Shown here piece by piece: positions 26,586-35,749 of a DNA stretch of 64,000 nt. Location: the NCBI GenBank assembly GCA_963805295.1, contig CAWDTW010000019.1, forward strand, positions 1 to 64,000, in the 5' to 3' direction. Source of the DNA: Roseiarcus sp963805295 (lineage in GTDB: Bacteria > Pseudomonadota > Alphaproteobacteria > Rhizobiales > Beijerinckiaceae). Made by a program: the position numbers and the translations under genes. The notes below the pieces were generated by a model that saw only the letters and a list, made by a program, of their open reading frames with translations, ran no database searches and had not been told where the DNA came from. How positions within the stretch are numbered: position 1 is the first letter of the stretch; the number at the start of each line of letters is the position of its first letter.

Positions 26586-27815
26586 ATGACGACCCCCCGC
26601 AAATCCCGCGATCCGAAAAGCCTGCGTCCGGCGACGCAACTGATCCACGGCGGGTCGCTGCGGTCCCGTTTCGAGGAAACCTCGGAAGCCCTGTTTCTGA
26701 CCCAGAGCTATCTCTACGACACGATGGAGCTCGCCGAGGCGCGGTTCAAGGGCGACGATCCCGGCTTCATCTATTCGCGTTTCGCCAATCCGACGGTGAC
26801 GATGTTCGAGCGGCGCATGGCGTTGCTCGAAGGCGCGGAGGCGGCGCGCGCCACCGCAAGCGGCATGGCGGCCGTCACTGCCGCCATGATGGGCCAGCTG
26901 AACGCCGGCGACCATGTCGTCGCCGCCAAGGCCCTGTTCGGCTCCTGTCTCTATGTCGTCGAGGAGCTGTTGCCGCGTTTCGGCGTCGCCTCGACGCTGG
27001 TCGAGGGCGCCGATCTCGACGCCTGGCGCAGGGCGGTGCGGCCCAACACCAAGACCGCGTTTCTCGAATCGCCGACCAATCCGACGCTCGAGATCGTCGA
27101 CATCGCGGGCGTCGCCGGGATCATGCATGAGATCGGCGCGACGCTGGTGGTGGACAACGTCTTCGCCACGCCTCTCCTCCAGCATCCTCTGAAACTGGGG
27201 GCGGACTGCGTCGTCTATTCGGCGACCAAGCACATCGACGGACAGGGCCGGGTGCTCGGCGGCGTGATCCTCGCGAGCGAGAAATTCATCGCCGACAACA
27301 TCCACAATTTCCTCCGCCAGACCGGCCCGTGTCTGTCGCCGTTCAACGCCTGGACGCTCTTGAAGTCGCTGGAGACGCTGACCGTGAGGGTCGCGGCTGA
27401 GGTTCGCTCGGCCGGGCGGATCGCCGATTTTCTCAGTAGCCATCCGGCGGTTGCGCGCACGCTTTATCCCGGCCGGGCCGACCATCCACAGGCGGAGCTG
27501 GCGCGGCGTCAGATGAGCGGCGGCGGCACCATGCTCGCCTTCGAGGTCGAGGGCGGCAAGGACGCCGCCTTCCGCATGGCCAACGCGCTCTCGATCATCG
27601 GCATTTCCAACAATCTCGGCGACGCCAAGAGCCTCATCACCCATCCGGAGACGACGACCCACCAGCGCCTCAAACCCGAGCAGCGCGAGGCGCTCGGCAT
27701 CGGCCCTGGGCTCTTGAGACTGTCGGTCGGCCTCGAGGACGCCGACGACCTGATCGAGGATCTGGCGCAGGCGCTCGACAAGGCCGCTGCCCCGCGGCGC
27801 GAGGCCGCGGAATGA
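26586..27815 (+). CDS. metZ: O-succinylhomoserine sulfhydrylase
   Basis: A 409-residue PLP enzyme of the Cys/Met metabolism family. It converts O-succinylhomoserine and sulfide to homocysteine in methionine synthesis. The PLP lysine lies in YSATKHIDGQG (near residue 214), with upstream SRFANPTVTMFERRMALLEG and ESPTNPTLEIVDI. The C-terminus has THPETTTHQRL and LLRLSVGLEDADDLIEDL. Length is normal and no frame break is seen. The SAM-II riboswitch in its leader fits this role. Confidence 0.95.
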   Translation: MTTPRKSRDPKSLRPATQLIHGGSLRSRFEETSEALFLTQSYLYDTMELAEARFKGDDPGFIYSRFANPTVTMFERRMALLEGAEAARATASGMAAVTAAMMGQLNAGDHVVAAKALFGSCLYVVEELLPRFGVASTLVEGADLDAWRRAVRPNTKTAFLESPTNPTLEIVDIAGVAGIMHEIGATLVVDNVFATPLLQHPLKLGADCVVYSATKHIDGQGRVLGGVILASEKFIADNIHNFLRQTGPCLSPFNAWTLLKSLETLTVRVAAEVRSAGRIADFLSSHPAVARTLYPGRADHPQAELARRQMSGGGTMLAFEVEGGKDAAFRMANALSIIGISNNLGDAKSLITHPETTTHQRLKPEQREALGIGPGLLRLSVGLEDADDLIEDLAQALDKAAAPRREAAE

Positions 27816-27821
27816 TGCGCT

Positions 27822-27841
27822 TGAGCGCGCAAGCGCGCTCA
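27822..27841. terminator. Hairpin between convergent metZ and yidB-like genes
   Basis: TGAGCGCGC and GCGCGCTCA form a nearly perfect 9-bp inverted repeat with a minimal loop in the 42 bp between the two convergent genes. There is no long T-run, but the position favours a bidirectional transcription end. Confidence 0.6.
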
Positions 27842-27857
27842 GCCGTCGGTGACGCGG

Positions 27858-28310
27858 TTACTGCTGGTCGAGTTCGGCCACGGTCGGCATGCGCCCTTTG
27901 GGCGTCAGGCTGTTGATGAGCTGGGGCAGCACGACGGCGAGCTGGTTCAGCAGCTCCTGCTGGCTCATGCCGGTGCGCTGGGACAGTTCGTTCAGCGTGT
28001 TCTGGCCGAGCGCCCCGCCGAGCTGTCCCGGCTGGATCGGTTGGTTCTGTCCCGGGCCGACCCAGGAGTCGACCTGCGGCGCCGCGCCGCCGGCGGTGAG
28101 CCTGCCGATGAGGTCGCTCAAGCCGCCGATCACGCTGCTGTTTGGCACGTTGGTCGGAACGGACGGCCGAGGCGCGGTCGGCGAAGGCGCCGGCGAGGAG
28201 CCGCCGCCGAACAGCTTGCCCAGGATCAAGGCGCCGGCCGCGACCGCGATCGGCGTCGCCAGATTGCCGCCCGGAACCGCATTCTTCAGAGAGTCGTCAA
28301 ACCATCCCAT
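27858..28310 (-). CDS. YidB-like (DUF937) family protein
   Basis: A 150-residue protein with an N-terminal MGWFDDSLKN, a hydrophobic Gly/Ala segment (LATPIAVAAGALILGKLFGG), a Pro/Ser-rich linker, and the C-terminal DUF937 region (LGQNTLNELSQRTGMSQQEL, LAVVLPQLINSLTPKGRMPT). Members are small helical proteins of unknown function. It starts at the ATG at 28310 after GGAGGAA. Confidence 0.82.
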   Translation of the reverse strand: MGWFDDSLKNAVPGGNLATPIAVAAGALILGKLFGGGSSPAPSPTAPRPSVPTNVPNSSVIGGLSDLIGRLTAGGAAPQVDSWVGPGQNQPIQPGQLGGALGQNTLNELSQRTGMSQQELLNQLAVVLPQLINSLTPKGRMPTVAELDQQ

Positions 28311-28517
28311 CGCTTCCTCCTTTGCTGAAGTCGACCGCGCCCCAGCGCAAGATTGCGGCTGATCGACAGCGCATCGAACGAGAAAAGACGCCGCAGATTA
28401 CCGGCTTGCGTTTTCTTCGTCCATCCCGCAACAATCGATCGAGGTCCTTCATGACCACCGCCCGACGACTGGGAGCGGCCTCGTCGAGGGTGGCAACGCG
28501 GGTAAGGAGGGTTGGCT

Positions 28518-28904
28518 ATGGGGATATTCAGCTGGATCATTCTGGGACTGATCGCCGGCTTCATCGCGAGCAAGATCGTCAACAAGACCGGCGCGGGCAT
28601 GACCATGGACATCGCGCTCGGCGTCGTCGGCGCGATCGTCGGAGGCTTCATCGCCTCCGCCGTCTTCGGCATGAGCGGGGTAACCGAAGTCAACATCTGG
28701 AGCATCATCGTGTCGGTGATCGGCGCCGTCATCGTGCTGTGGGTCTACCATAAGGTCGCGGCGAAGAACCTGAGCCGTCAGCCTTCGCCGGCGCCCCAGC
28801 GCGCCGCCGACGCATCGTCTTCGCTTTTGGCTTCGACCCAGCCTTCGACGACCCCGTCGGCTCGGACGGCCCGCTTCCAGAACGGCGCGCGGGTCTTCAG
28901 ATAG
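28518..28904 (+). CDS. GlsB/YeaQ/YmgE-family membrane protein, unusually long C-terminus
   Basis: The first 85 residues are a typical small three-helix membrane protein of the GlsB/transglycosylase-associated family (WIILGLIAGFIASKIVNKTG, ALGVVGAIVGGFIASAVFG, IIVSVIGAVIVLWVYH), often induced by stress. The ATG at 28518 follows AAGGAGG. Family members normally end about here. This frame instead continues for about 43 Ser/Pro/Arg-rich residues and overlaps the convergent moaE by 127 bp, which suggests a lost stop codon or a frame error near 28765. Confidence 0.8.
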   Translation: MGIFSWIILGLIAGFIASKIVNKTGAGMTMDIALGVVGAIVGGFIASAVFGMSGVTEVNIWSIIVSVIGAVIVLWVYHKVAAKNLSRQPSPAPQRAADASSSLLASTQPSTTPSARTARFQNGARVFR

Positions 28905-29242
28905 TCCATCAGCATCTCCGCCGCCGCGAACGCTTCGCCGCGATGGGCGGCCGCAACCGCGACAAGAACGATCTGCTCGCCCGGCGCGATGCGCCCGTAG
29001 CGATGGATCGCCGTCACGCCGATGAGCGGCCATCGCAATTCGGCCTCGGAAGCCACGCGCGCGATTTCCTCCTCGGCCATGCCGGGATAGTGCTCGAGCT
29101 CGAGCCCCGCGAGCCGGCCGCCGTCGTTCCGGCAATAGCCGACGAAGCTCACGACAGCGCCGACGTCCTTGCGCGCGCGCGCGAGCGCGGAGGCCTCGGC
29201 GCCCGCGTCGAAATCCTCCCGCTGGACGCGGACGTTCGCCAT
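28778..29242 (-). CDS. moaE: Molybdopterin synthase catalytic subunit
   Basis: A 154-residue MoaE, the large subunit that inserts sulfur from MoaD into precursor Z to make molybdopterin. Recognisable segments are GAVVSFVGYCRND, LELEHYPGM, the active-site region HRYGRIAPGEQIVLV and AHRGEAFAAAEMLMDYLKTRAPFWK. It follows moaD by 4 bp. The cofactor is needed by MsrP in this window and would be needed by the CO dehydrogenase. Confidence 0.95.
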   Translation of the reverse strand: MANVRVQREDFDAGAEASALARARKDVGAVVSFVGYCRNDGGRLAGLELEHYPGMAEEEIARVASEAELRWPLIGVTAIHRYGRIAPGEQIVLVAVAAAHRGEAFAAAEMLMDYLKTRAPFWKRAVRADGVVEGWVEAKSEDDASAARWGAGEG

Positions 29243-29246
29243 CGGC

Positions 29247-29498
29247 TCAGCCGCCCGTCATCGGCGGAAAGAACGCGATCTCTCTCGCGCCCGCGATCGC
29301 CGCCTCGTGGCGCGCGTGGACCCGGTCGAGCGCGACGCGGACGGTCGACGGCTTCTCGAAGGCGTGCGCGTAACCTTCGCCCTGACGCGCCAGCCAGGCG
29401 ATGAGGTCGCCGACCGTCGTCACCGACGACGGCGGGTCGAGCTCCTCCTCGGTCTTGCCGACGCGCTCGCGCACCCAGGCGAAATACACCGCTTTCAT
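29247..29498 (-). CDS. moaD: Molybdopterin synthase sulfur carrier subunit
   Basis: An 83-residue ubiquitin-like protein starting MKAVYFAWVRERVGKTEEEL and ending in the required C-terminal Gly-Gly (FFPPMTGG), which is thiocarboxylated and donates sulfur to molybdopterin. It starts 7 bp after the pgsA stop with GGCGG upstream, and precedes moaE. Confidence 0.95.
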   Translation of the reverse strand: MKAVYFAWVRERVGKTEEELDPPSSVTTVGDLIAWLARQGEGYAHAFEKPSTVRVALDRVHARHEAAIAGAREIAFFPPMTGG

Positions 29499-29504
29499 GC
29501 CGCC

Positions 29505-30118
29505 TCAATCGTTCCCGACATGGTCGTAGCTCGCCTTCATATAGTCCCAGCCCGTATAAAGCGTCAGGATCGCGGCGATCCACAAGGAGGACGAGTCCGA
29601 TCATGGCCGAGCCCGGCACTATGGACTCGCCCGAGGGCCCTACGATCAGGAACCCCAACGCGACGAGCTGGACCGCGGTCTTCCATTTGGCGACCGCCGT
29701 CACCGGCATCGGAACGCGCAACTCCGCCAGATATTCGCGCAATCCGGAGACGAGAATTTCGCGGCAGAGGATGACGATCGGCGGCCCATAGCGTCGCGCC
29801 GGAAATCGTCTGATTGGCGGCGAGCATCAGGATGACCGCGGAAACGAGAAGCTTGTCCGCGATCGGGTCCAGCATCCGCCCGAGCGACGACTGCTGCGCC
29901 CAGGCGCGCGCGAGATAGCCGTCGAAGAAATCAGTGAGGGCCGCGGCGATGAAGATCGCGAGCGCCGTCCAGCGCGCCCAGGGTTCGCCCGGCCAGAACA
30001 GGAAGCCGGCGACAAGGGGAACCGCTGCGACCCGCGCATAGGTCAAGATGTTGGGCAGCGACCAGTTGCGGCCGATCGGACCCGTCGTCGAAGGAGCCAT
30101 TTGCGCCGCACCTGACAT
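29505..30118 (-). CDS. pgsA: CDP-diacylglycerol--glycerol-3-phosphate 3-phosphatidyltransferase, with frame breaks
   Basis: The N-terminal part is a clear CDP-alcohol phosphatidyltransferase: NWSLPNILTYARVAAVPLVA, then the catalytic motif DFFDGYLARAWAQQSSLGRM followed by LDPIADK. Near 29795 the frame shifts by one base, continuing with REYLAELRVPMPVTAVAKWK, another typical PgsA segment. A second shift near 29585 leads to the natural C-terminus WDYMKASYDHVGND with a TGA at 29505. The enzyme makes phosphatidylglycerophosphate and is normally essential, so two shifts are more likely sequence errors than loss of the gene. The start at 30118 has GAAGGA upstream. The pgsA-moaD-moaE order is common in this group. 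Confidence 0.85.
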
Positions 30119-30274
30119 CGTCGTCCTTCGCCCGTCAATAGCCTCGGGCCGAAGGAGCGCCGCAGGCGGCCACGCCCCCAAGCCGGCACAAAGCTGGGGA
30201 CGCCGCCGGCGTCGAGGCCCGGGGTTGCGCGACTTCGTCTAGACTTGACCGAACCCGGGATCAGGAGCCCAATC

Positions 30275-30904
30275 ATGTCGAACGTTCACATCGTCGGCCA
30301 CCCTCTCGTGCAACACAAGCTGACGCTGATGCGCGACAAGACGGTGTCGACCAAGGGTTTCCGCCAGCTGCTCAACGAGATCGGCATGCTGCTGGCCTAC
30401 GAGGTGACCCGAGATCTGCCGCTGGAGCTGATCGAAGTCGAAACGCCGCTCGCCATGACGATGCAGCCTGCCATCGCCGGCAAGAAGCTCGTCTTCGCCC
30501 CGATCCTGCGTGCGGGCGTCGGCTTTCTCGACGGCATGCTCACTCTCGTGCCGAGCGCGCGGGTCGCCCATATCGGGATCTATCGCGACCCGCAGACGCT
30601 CGAGGCGGTCGAATATTACTTCAAAGCGCCCGTGGACGTCGCCGAACGGCTGGTGATCGTGATGGACCCGATGCTCGCGACGGCCAATTCCGCCGTCGCC
30701 GCGATCGACCGCCTCAAGCGGCGCGGCGTGAGGGATCTCCGCTTCGTCTGCCTGCTGGCGGCGCCGGAAGGCGTCGAGCGCCTGACGAAAACGCATCCCG
30801 ACGTTCAGATCTGGACCGCCGCCGTCGACGAAAAGCTGAACGATCACGGCTACATCGTCCCGGGGCTCGGGGACGCGGGCGACCGTATGTTCGGAACCAA
30901 GTAG
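30275..30904 (+). CDS. upp: Uracil phosphoribosyltransferase
   Basis: A 209-residue enzyme that salvages uracil to UMP with PRPP. The PRPP-binding loop VIVMDPMLATANSAVAAI and the C-terminal uracil site YIVPGLGDAGDRMFGT are clear, and HPLVQHKLTLMRDK at the N-terminus is typical. The ATG at 30275 gives the family's normal N-terminus. A 7-bp hairpin, GCGAGGC-TTTC-GCCTCGC, at 30923-30940 may end the transcript. Confidence 0.95.
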   Translation: MSNVHIVGHPLVQHKLTLMRDKTVSTKGFRQLLNEIGMLLAYEVTRDLPLELIEVETPLAMTMQPAIAGKKLVFAPILRAGVGFLDGMLTLVPSARVAHIGIYRDPQTLEAVEYYFKAPVDVAERLVIVMDPMLATANSAVAAIDRLKRRGVRDLRFVCLLAAPEGVERLTKTHPDVQIWTAAVDEKLNDHGYIVPGLGDAGDRMFGTK

Positions 30905-31070
30905 GCCTCGCGGCGTCGAGAGGCGAGGCTTTCGCCTCGCGCTCGGCGCCGTTTGCAGCAACCAAGCCGCGCACGCTCGGCCGCATTCCCGAGGGAACGG
31001 CGCTCCGCGCGTCCCCGAAAGCATCTTGCCGTGCTTGTCGGGGCCCGTCCCGAAGAATACGGTCCAGGCC

Positions 31071-31478
31071 TTACTTGCGGCGGCGCCGCTGTTGACCGAG
31101 ACCCATCTGCTTGGCCAAAGCCGAACGCGCCTTCGCGTAGGCCGGGGCGACCATCGGGTAGTCGGACGGAAGACCCCACTTCTCCCGATATTCTTCGGGC
31201 GAGAGATTGTACTGGGTCCGCAGATGCCGCTTCAACGACTTGAATTTGCGACCGTCCTCCAGACAGACGATGTAGTCGCTGGTGATCGACTTCTTCGGCG
31301 GTACAGCGGGCTTCGCAGCCTCGACGACGACTTGTTGCGCGCCGGAGGCGACGCGCACGATGGCGGCGTGAACATCGCTGAGAAGCGTAGGGAGCTCGCT
31401 TGACGGCACGGAATTGTTCGACACATAAGCCGAAACGATTTCCGCGGCGAGTTCAACGTGGTTGGTAAATTCGCTCAT
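31071..31478 (-). CDS. mucR: MucR/Ros-family transcriptional regulator
   Basis: A 135-residue regulator of the Ros/MucR family, global regulators of exopolysaccharide, motility and symbiosis or virulence in Hyphomicrobiales. The C-terminal DNA-binding domain includes YIVCLEDGRKFKSLKRHLRT, followed by YNLSPEEYREKWGLPSDYPM. In the zinc-finger position the second Cys is Asp (CLED) and the last His is Gln (HLRTQYN), so it resembles the family branch that folds without classical zinc coordination. It is monocistronic, with a 550-bp upstream region. Confidence 0.92.
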   Translation of the reverse strand: MSEFTNHVELAAEIVSAYVSNNSVPSSELPTLLSDVHAAIVRVASGAQQVVVEAAKPAVPPKKSITSDYIVCLEDGRKFKSLKRHLRTQYNLSPEEYREKWGLPSDYPMVAPAYAKARSALAKQMGLGQQRRRRK

Positions 31479-32025
31479 TTATATCATTACTCCGAACAGA
31501 AGCCTGAGGGAACCGCTTGGCTGCGATCATGGCCCAGGCCCTTCTGCCTGCGCAATCATGACCAGCGCCATGATTCTTTGACGCCAAATGGCGACTTGGA
31601 CGAACATGCATATAGCGCAATCGAAAACATGACACAAGAAAAACTCTGACGATTTCAACTACGACGTAGCCCGACTTCGCTCGAATACTCGCCGGGCGTG
31701 ACACAGGCGATGTTAGGTCTACACAAGAAAACGCCGGCCAACTCTTGACAAAATAAAGGACGCGTGTTCGCCATCGCAGCGCAAATCACCCTGCTGCGAC
31801 CCCTCTGCGCTATAGGGACAATTCACTTCGCTTTTGCCCGGGCTCGCGCCCGGCCAAGCCAAGTCGGGCCTGCCGCAATTCGGCGCCCGGAATCGTCTAG
31901 CGAGGAGTCGCTGCTTGGCGCCTCGTTTCCCTAGATGAGGAAAATGGCGGCGATGAGGATGTCGTCCATCGGTGAGAACGCTTATATGCTGCTCGAGCCA
32001 ATCAAACGACCGCGTCCGAGTCTCA
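31479..32025. other. Long intergenic region between mucR and the ABC exporter gene
   Basis: About 550 bp separate the divergent mucR and exporter genes. It is richer in A and T than the surroundings near 31480-31760. A TTGACA lies at 31745-31750. No domain is recognisable in the small overlapping open frames. It probably holds the mucR promoter, which in this family is usually autoregulated, and the exporter promoter. Confidence 0.45.
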
Positions 32026-33945
32026 ATGCAACACCATAAGACCTCGACTTTCGTCGCCGAGCGCAGACCCGTCACAGAACGGGCGACGCTGACGGGAACC
32101 GTCAAGCTGCTCTGGCCCTACATTTGGCCGGCGGATCGCGCGGATCTGAAGTTGCGCGTCTTTCTCGCCGTCGCGTTGATGCTGCTCTCCAAGCTGATCA
32201 CCATCGGTATCCCCTATTCCTTCAAATGGGTGACCGACGCGCTCGCAGGAAAACTGGCGCTCGACGCGGTTCCCCTGCCCAAGATCATGATCGGGGCCGC
32301 GTCGCTGGCGGTCATCTACGGTCTCTTGCGCATCCTCATGGCCCTCACGCAGCAGGGGCGCGACGCCTTGTTCGCCGCGGTCGCCATGAACGCCGTGCGG
32401 CGTCTCGCGATCGAAGTCTTCGAACACCTGCATCGTCTGTCGCTGCGCTTTCATCTGGAGCGCAAGACGGGCGGACTGACGCGCGTTCTCGAGCGCGGCC
32501 GCAACGCCATCGAAACGATCATTCGCACCTCGATGCTGACCGCGGTTCCGACGATCGTCGAATTCGCGCTGGTCGTGGCGGCGCTGCTCTTTTCTTTCGA
32601 CTGGCGCTATGTCGCGGCCATCAGCTTAACCGTCGCCGCCTATCTGACCTACACGACCATCGCCACCAACTGGCGCATCGGCATTCGCCGCTCGATGAAC
32701 GAAAGCGACACCGACGCCAACACCAAGGCGATCGACAGTCTGCTCAACTTCGAGACGGTCAAGTATTTCGGCGCCGAAGCGCGCGAGGCCGCGCGTTACG
32801 ACAAGGCGATGGCGCGCTACGAGCGCATGAGCGTGCGCACCTACGTCTCTCTGGCGGCGCTGAACGCGGGCCAGGCGTTCATCTTCGCCCTCGGCCTGAT
32901 CGCCGTGCTCGAAATGTGCGTCGGCGAGATCAAGAGCGGCCAGAAGACGGTCGGCGACTTCGTCCTCATCAACCTGATGATGCTGCAGCTCTACCAGCCG
33001 CTCAACTTCATGGGCATGGTCTACCGCGAAATCAAGCAGGCGATCGTCGACATCGAAGCGATGTTCTCCATCCTCGACCAAAATCCCGAGATCGAGGACG
33101 TCCCCGGCGCGCCGCCCCTGAAGGTGAGCGCCGGCGACGTGCGGTTCGAGAACGTCGCGTTCTCGTACGATCCCGCCCGGCCGATCCTGCGCGGCGTTTC
33201 GTTCGAGGCGCCGCCGGGGCATACGATCGCGATCGTCGGCCCTTCGGGCGCAGGCAAATCGACGATCTCGCGGCTCCTGTTCCGCTTCTACGAGCCGACC
33301 GCCGGACGGATCCTCATCGACGGACAGAACATCAGCGCGGTGACCCAGAGTTCGCTGCGCGCGGCGATCGGCATGGTTCCGCAGGACACCGTCCTGTTCA
33401 ACGACTCGATCCTCTACAACGTCCGCTACGGCCGCGACGGCGCAAGCCAGGCCGAAGTCGAGGCGGCGGCCGACGATGCGCAGATCACCGACTTCGTCCG
33501 CGCGTTGCCGCAGAGCTACAACGCCCAGGTCGGCGAGCGGGGGCTCAAGCTTTCGGGCGGCGAGAAGCAGCGCGTCGCGATCGCCCGCACGATGCTGAAA
33601 GCCCCGCCCATCCTCCTGCTCGACGAGGCGACGTCGGCGCTCGACAGTTTCACCGAGCGCGAGATCCAGTCGGCGCTGGAGCGCGTTTCACGCGGGCGCA
33701 CGACCATCGTCATCGCCCACCGGCTTTCGACCGTCGTCAACGCCGACGAGATCCTGGTGCTCGACAAGGGCGTCATCGCCGAACGCGGGACCCACGAGGC
33801 GCTCCTGGCGCGGGGCGGCGTCTACGCGGCGCTGTGGAGCCGCCAGCGCGAGGTCGACGCGGCGGAGGAGACGCTGCGGCGAGCCGAGGAGGAGGAGGAC
33901 GATCTCGATCTTCCCGGCATCGCCGTTTTGCCGTCCGCGCCGTGA
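32026..33945 (+). CDS. ABC exporter, Atm1/HMT-type half transporter
   Basis: A 639-residue half transporter. The N-terminal two thirds form a six-helix ABC transmembrane domain with the Atm1/HMT-type motifs NAVRRLAIEVFEHLHRLSLR and LNFETVKYFGAEAREAARYD. The C-terminal ATPase has Walker A GPSGAGKST, Q-loop MVPQDTVLFN, signature LSGGEKQRVAIARTML, Walker B ILLLDEATSALDS and the H-loop IAHRLSTV. Homologues export glutathione-related compounds for cytosolic Fe-S assembly or metal resistance. I chose the ATG at 32026 (MQHHKT); the frame extends 18 codons upstream. The C-terminus is acidic. Confidence 0.9.
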   Translation: MQHHKTSTFVAERRPVTERATLTGTVKLLWPYIWPADRADLKLRVFLAVALMLLSKLITIGIPYSFKWVTDALAGKLALDAVPLPKIMIGAASLAVIYGLLRILMALTQQGRDALFAAVAMNAVRRLAIEVFEHLHRLSLRFHLERKTGGLTRVLERGRNAIETIIRTSMLTAVPTIVEFALVVAALLFSFDWRYVAAISLTVAAYLTYTTIATNWRIGIRRSMNESDTDANTKAIDSLLNFETVKYFGAEAREAARYDKAMARYERMSVRTYVSLAALNAGQAFIFALGLIAVLEMCVGEIKSGQKTVGDFVLINLMMLQLYQPLNFMGMVYREIKQAIVDIEAMFSILDQNPEIEDVPGAPPLKVSAGDVRFENVAFSYDPARPILRGVSFEAPPGHTIAIVGPSGAGKSTISRLLFRFYEPTAGRILIDGQNISAVTQSSLRAAIGMVPQDTVLFNDSILYNVRYGRDGASQAEVEAAADDAQITDFVRALPQSYNAQVGERGLKLSGGEKQRVAIARTMLKAPPILLLDEATSALDSFTEREIQSALERVSRGRTTIVIAHRLSTVVNADEILVLDKGVIAERGTHEALLARGGVYAALWSRQREVDAAEETLRRAEEEEDDLDLPGIAVLPSAP

Positions 33946-33998
33946 CATTCGCCGCCTTTGGCGCCATGAGTGCGCCCGCCCGCCCCGAGTTTCCGATC

Positions 33999-34697
33999 AT
34001 GAGCGTCGCGAATTCCATCCGGCGCAACCTCGCGCCCGTCCACCCCGAAGGCTACCTGTTCGTCGCGGGCTTCATCGCCGCCACTCTCGTCCTGGGGTGG
34101 GTGTGGCCACCGCTCGGCTGGCTCGGGTTCGTCGCGACGCTGTGGTGCGCCTATTTCTTCCGCGATCCCGCCCGGGTGACGCCGGTGCGCGGCGATCTCG
34201 TCGTTTCGCCCGCCGACGGCGTGATCAGCTTCGCGGGCTTCGCCGCGCCCCCGCCGGAGCTCGGTCTCGGCATGGCGCCGCTGCGGCGCGTGTCGATCTT
34301 CATGTCGGTGTTCGACTGTCACGTGAACCGCGCCCCGGTCGAGGGGCGGGTCGAGCGGATCGCCTATCGCCCGGGGCTCTTCCTCAACGCCGACCTCGAC
34401 AAGGCGAGCGAGGACAACGAGCGCAACAGCATCGCGATCGTCGGGCCGTCGGGACGGTTCGGGGTCGTTCAGATCGCCGGCCTCATCGCCCGACGGATCG
34501 TCTGCTTCACCCATGAGGGCGCGCATCTGAGCGCAGGCGAGCGCATCGGGCTCATCCGCTTCGGCTCGCGCGTGGACGTCTACCTGCCCCCGGCCGCGCA
34601 AATCGTCGTCGGCCTCGATTCGCGCGCCGTCGCCGGCGAAACGGTGATCGCCGAGATCTCCGCCGCGCCGCAAGAGCGGCCGTTCCAGCGGAGCTGA
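33999..34697 (+). CDS. psd: Phosphatidylserine decarboxylase, short form
   Basis: A 232-residue short-form decarboxylase that makes phosphatidylethanolamine. It begins SIRRNLAPVHPEGYLFVAGF with an N-terminal membrane segment. It has YFFRDPARVTP, VSPADGVISFAG, FMSVFDCHVNRAPVEGRV and ERNSIAIVGP. The C-terminal RFGSRVDVYLP contains the Gly-Ser pair at which the precursor self-cleaves to form the pyruvoyl group. The start at 33999 gives the usual N-terminus; another in-frame ATG lies at 33966. It precedes pssA by 5 bp. Confidence 0.94.
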   Translation: MSVANSIRRNLAPVHPEGYLFVAGFIAATLVLGWVWPPLGWLGFVATLWCAYFFRDPARVTPVRGDLVVSPADGVISFAGFAAPPPELGLGMAPLRRVSIFMSVFDCHVNRAPVEGRVERIAYRPGLFLNADLDKASEDNERNSIAIVGPSGRFGVVQIAGLIARRIVCFTHEGAHLSAGERIGLIRFGSRVDVYLPPAAQIVVGLDSRAVAGETVIAEISAAPQERPFQRS

Positions 34698-34702
34698 AGC
34701 CC

Positions 34703-35512
34703 GTGAACGACGCCGTCCCGCCGCCCGAGCGGCCCGTCGAAGCCGGCGCCGAAAGGTCGCGAAGGCGGGGCTTCCGGCCGGTGCCGCTGCGCCTCTTGTT
34801 GCCGAACGTCGTGACGCTGCTTGCGCTCTGCCTCGGCCTGACCGCGATCCGCCTCGCGATGGAGGGCTCGATCGATTGGGCGGTCAGCGCCATCGCCGGC
34901 GCGGCGGTTCTCGACGGCCTCGACGGGCGGATCGCGCGCGCGCTCAAGGGCACGTCCCGCTTCGGGGCGGAACTCAACTCGCTCGCCGATTTCGTCGACT
35001 TCGGCGTCGCGCCGGCCTTGGTGCTGTTCGTCGCCGATCTTCACGCGGTCAAGAGCTTCGGCTGGGTGGCGGCGCTGCTCTTCGCGATGGCCTGCGCGCT
35101 GCGGCTGGCGCGCTTCAACGTGATGCTCGACGATCCCGACCAGCCGGCATGGCGCAAGAATTTCTTCGTCGGCATGCCGGCGCCCGCCGGCGCGATCGTC
35201 GGGCTTCTGCCGATCTACCTGCGCTTCGCCTTCGATTTTGGCGCGCCGACGCCGCGCGTCGCCTTTTTCGAAAGCCTCTACGTGCTCGCGATCGCGCTTC
35301 TGATGGCGAGCCGCGTGCCGCATTATTCCGGCAAGTCTATGAGCCGCGTGCCGCGCGAACATCTCGCCGTCGTCCTGGTCGGCGTCGCCGCGGCGCTGCT
35401 CCTCGTTTTCGTCTTTCCGATGCAGGCGCTGGTGGCGGTCACCCTCGCCTATCTCGTCTCGATCCCGTTCGCGATTCGCCGCTATCGCGAACTCGACCGG
35501 ACAGCGGGTTAG
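34703..35512 (+). CDS. pssA: CDP-diacylglycerol--serine O-phosphatidyltransferase
   Basis: A 269-residue integral membrane enzyme that makes phosphatidylserine, the substrate of Psd encoded just upstream. It contains the CDP-alcohol transferase motif DGLDGRIARALKGTSRFGAE, continuing to LNSLADFVD, and about eight hydrophobic helices. The start is GTG at 34703 with GGAG upstream. The psd-pssA pair is a conserved phosphatidylethanolamine operon. Confidence 0.95.
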   Translation: MNDAVPPPERPVEAGAERSRRRGFRPVPLRLLLPNVVTLLALCLGLTAIRLAMEGSIDWAVSAIAGAAVLDGLDGRIARALKGTSRFGAELNSLADFVDFGVAPALVLFVADLHAVKSFGWVAALLFAMACALRLARFNVMLDDPDQPAWRKNFFVGMPAPAGAIVGLLPIYLRFAFDFGAPTPRVAFFESLYVLAIALLMASRVPHYSGKSMSRVPREHLAVVLVGVAAALLLVFVFPMQALVAVTLAYLVSIPFAIRRYRELDRTAG

Positions 35513-35749
35513 CCGAGGCTTTCCCTCCCGCCTCGCGCGGCGGCGAACGCTTTTCATTTTCCACCGAAATCGGCTAATTAGCTTTCACAGCCGCTCCGCG
35601 CGGCTTGGCGCGTCGGCCAATGGAGCCCCGGGGCGCGCGACCCCCGCCGCCGAGGGAGACGGGGCGATTGTCCCGTTCAGGTCCTCCGGACGGCGAAGGC
35701 CGGCCCGCACGCTTGCCAACGCCGGCGCGGCGACACTACAAGGAGCCCT

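Noticed and set aside
32124..34697. An 857-residue plus-strand frame
   Set aside because: The first 600 codons are an Arg-rich shadow of the ABC exporter; only the last part (from 33999) is real, namely psd.
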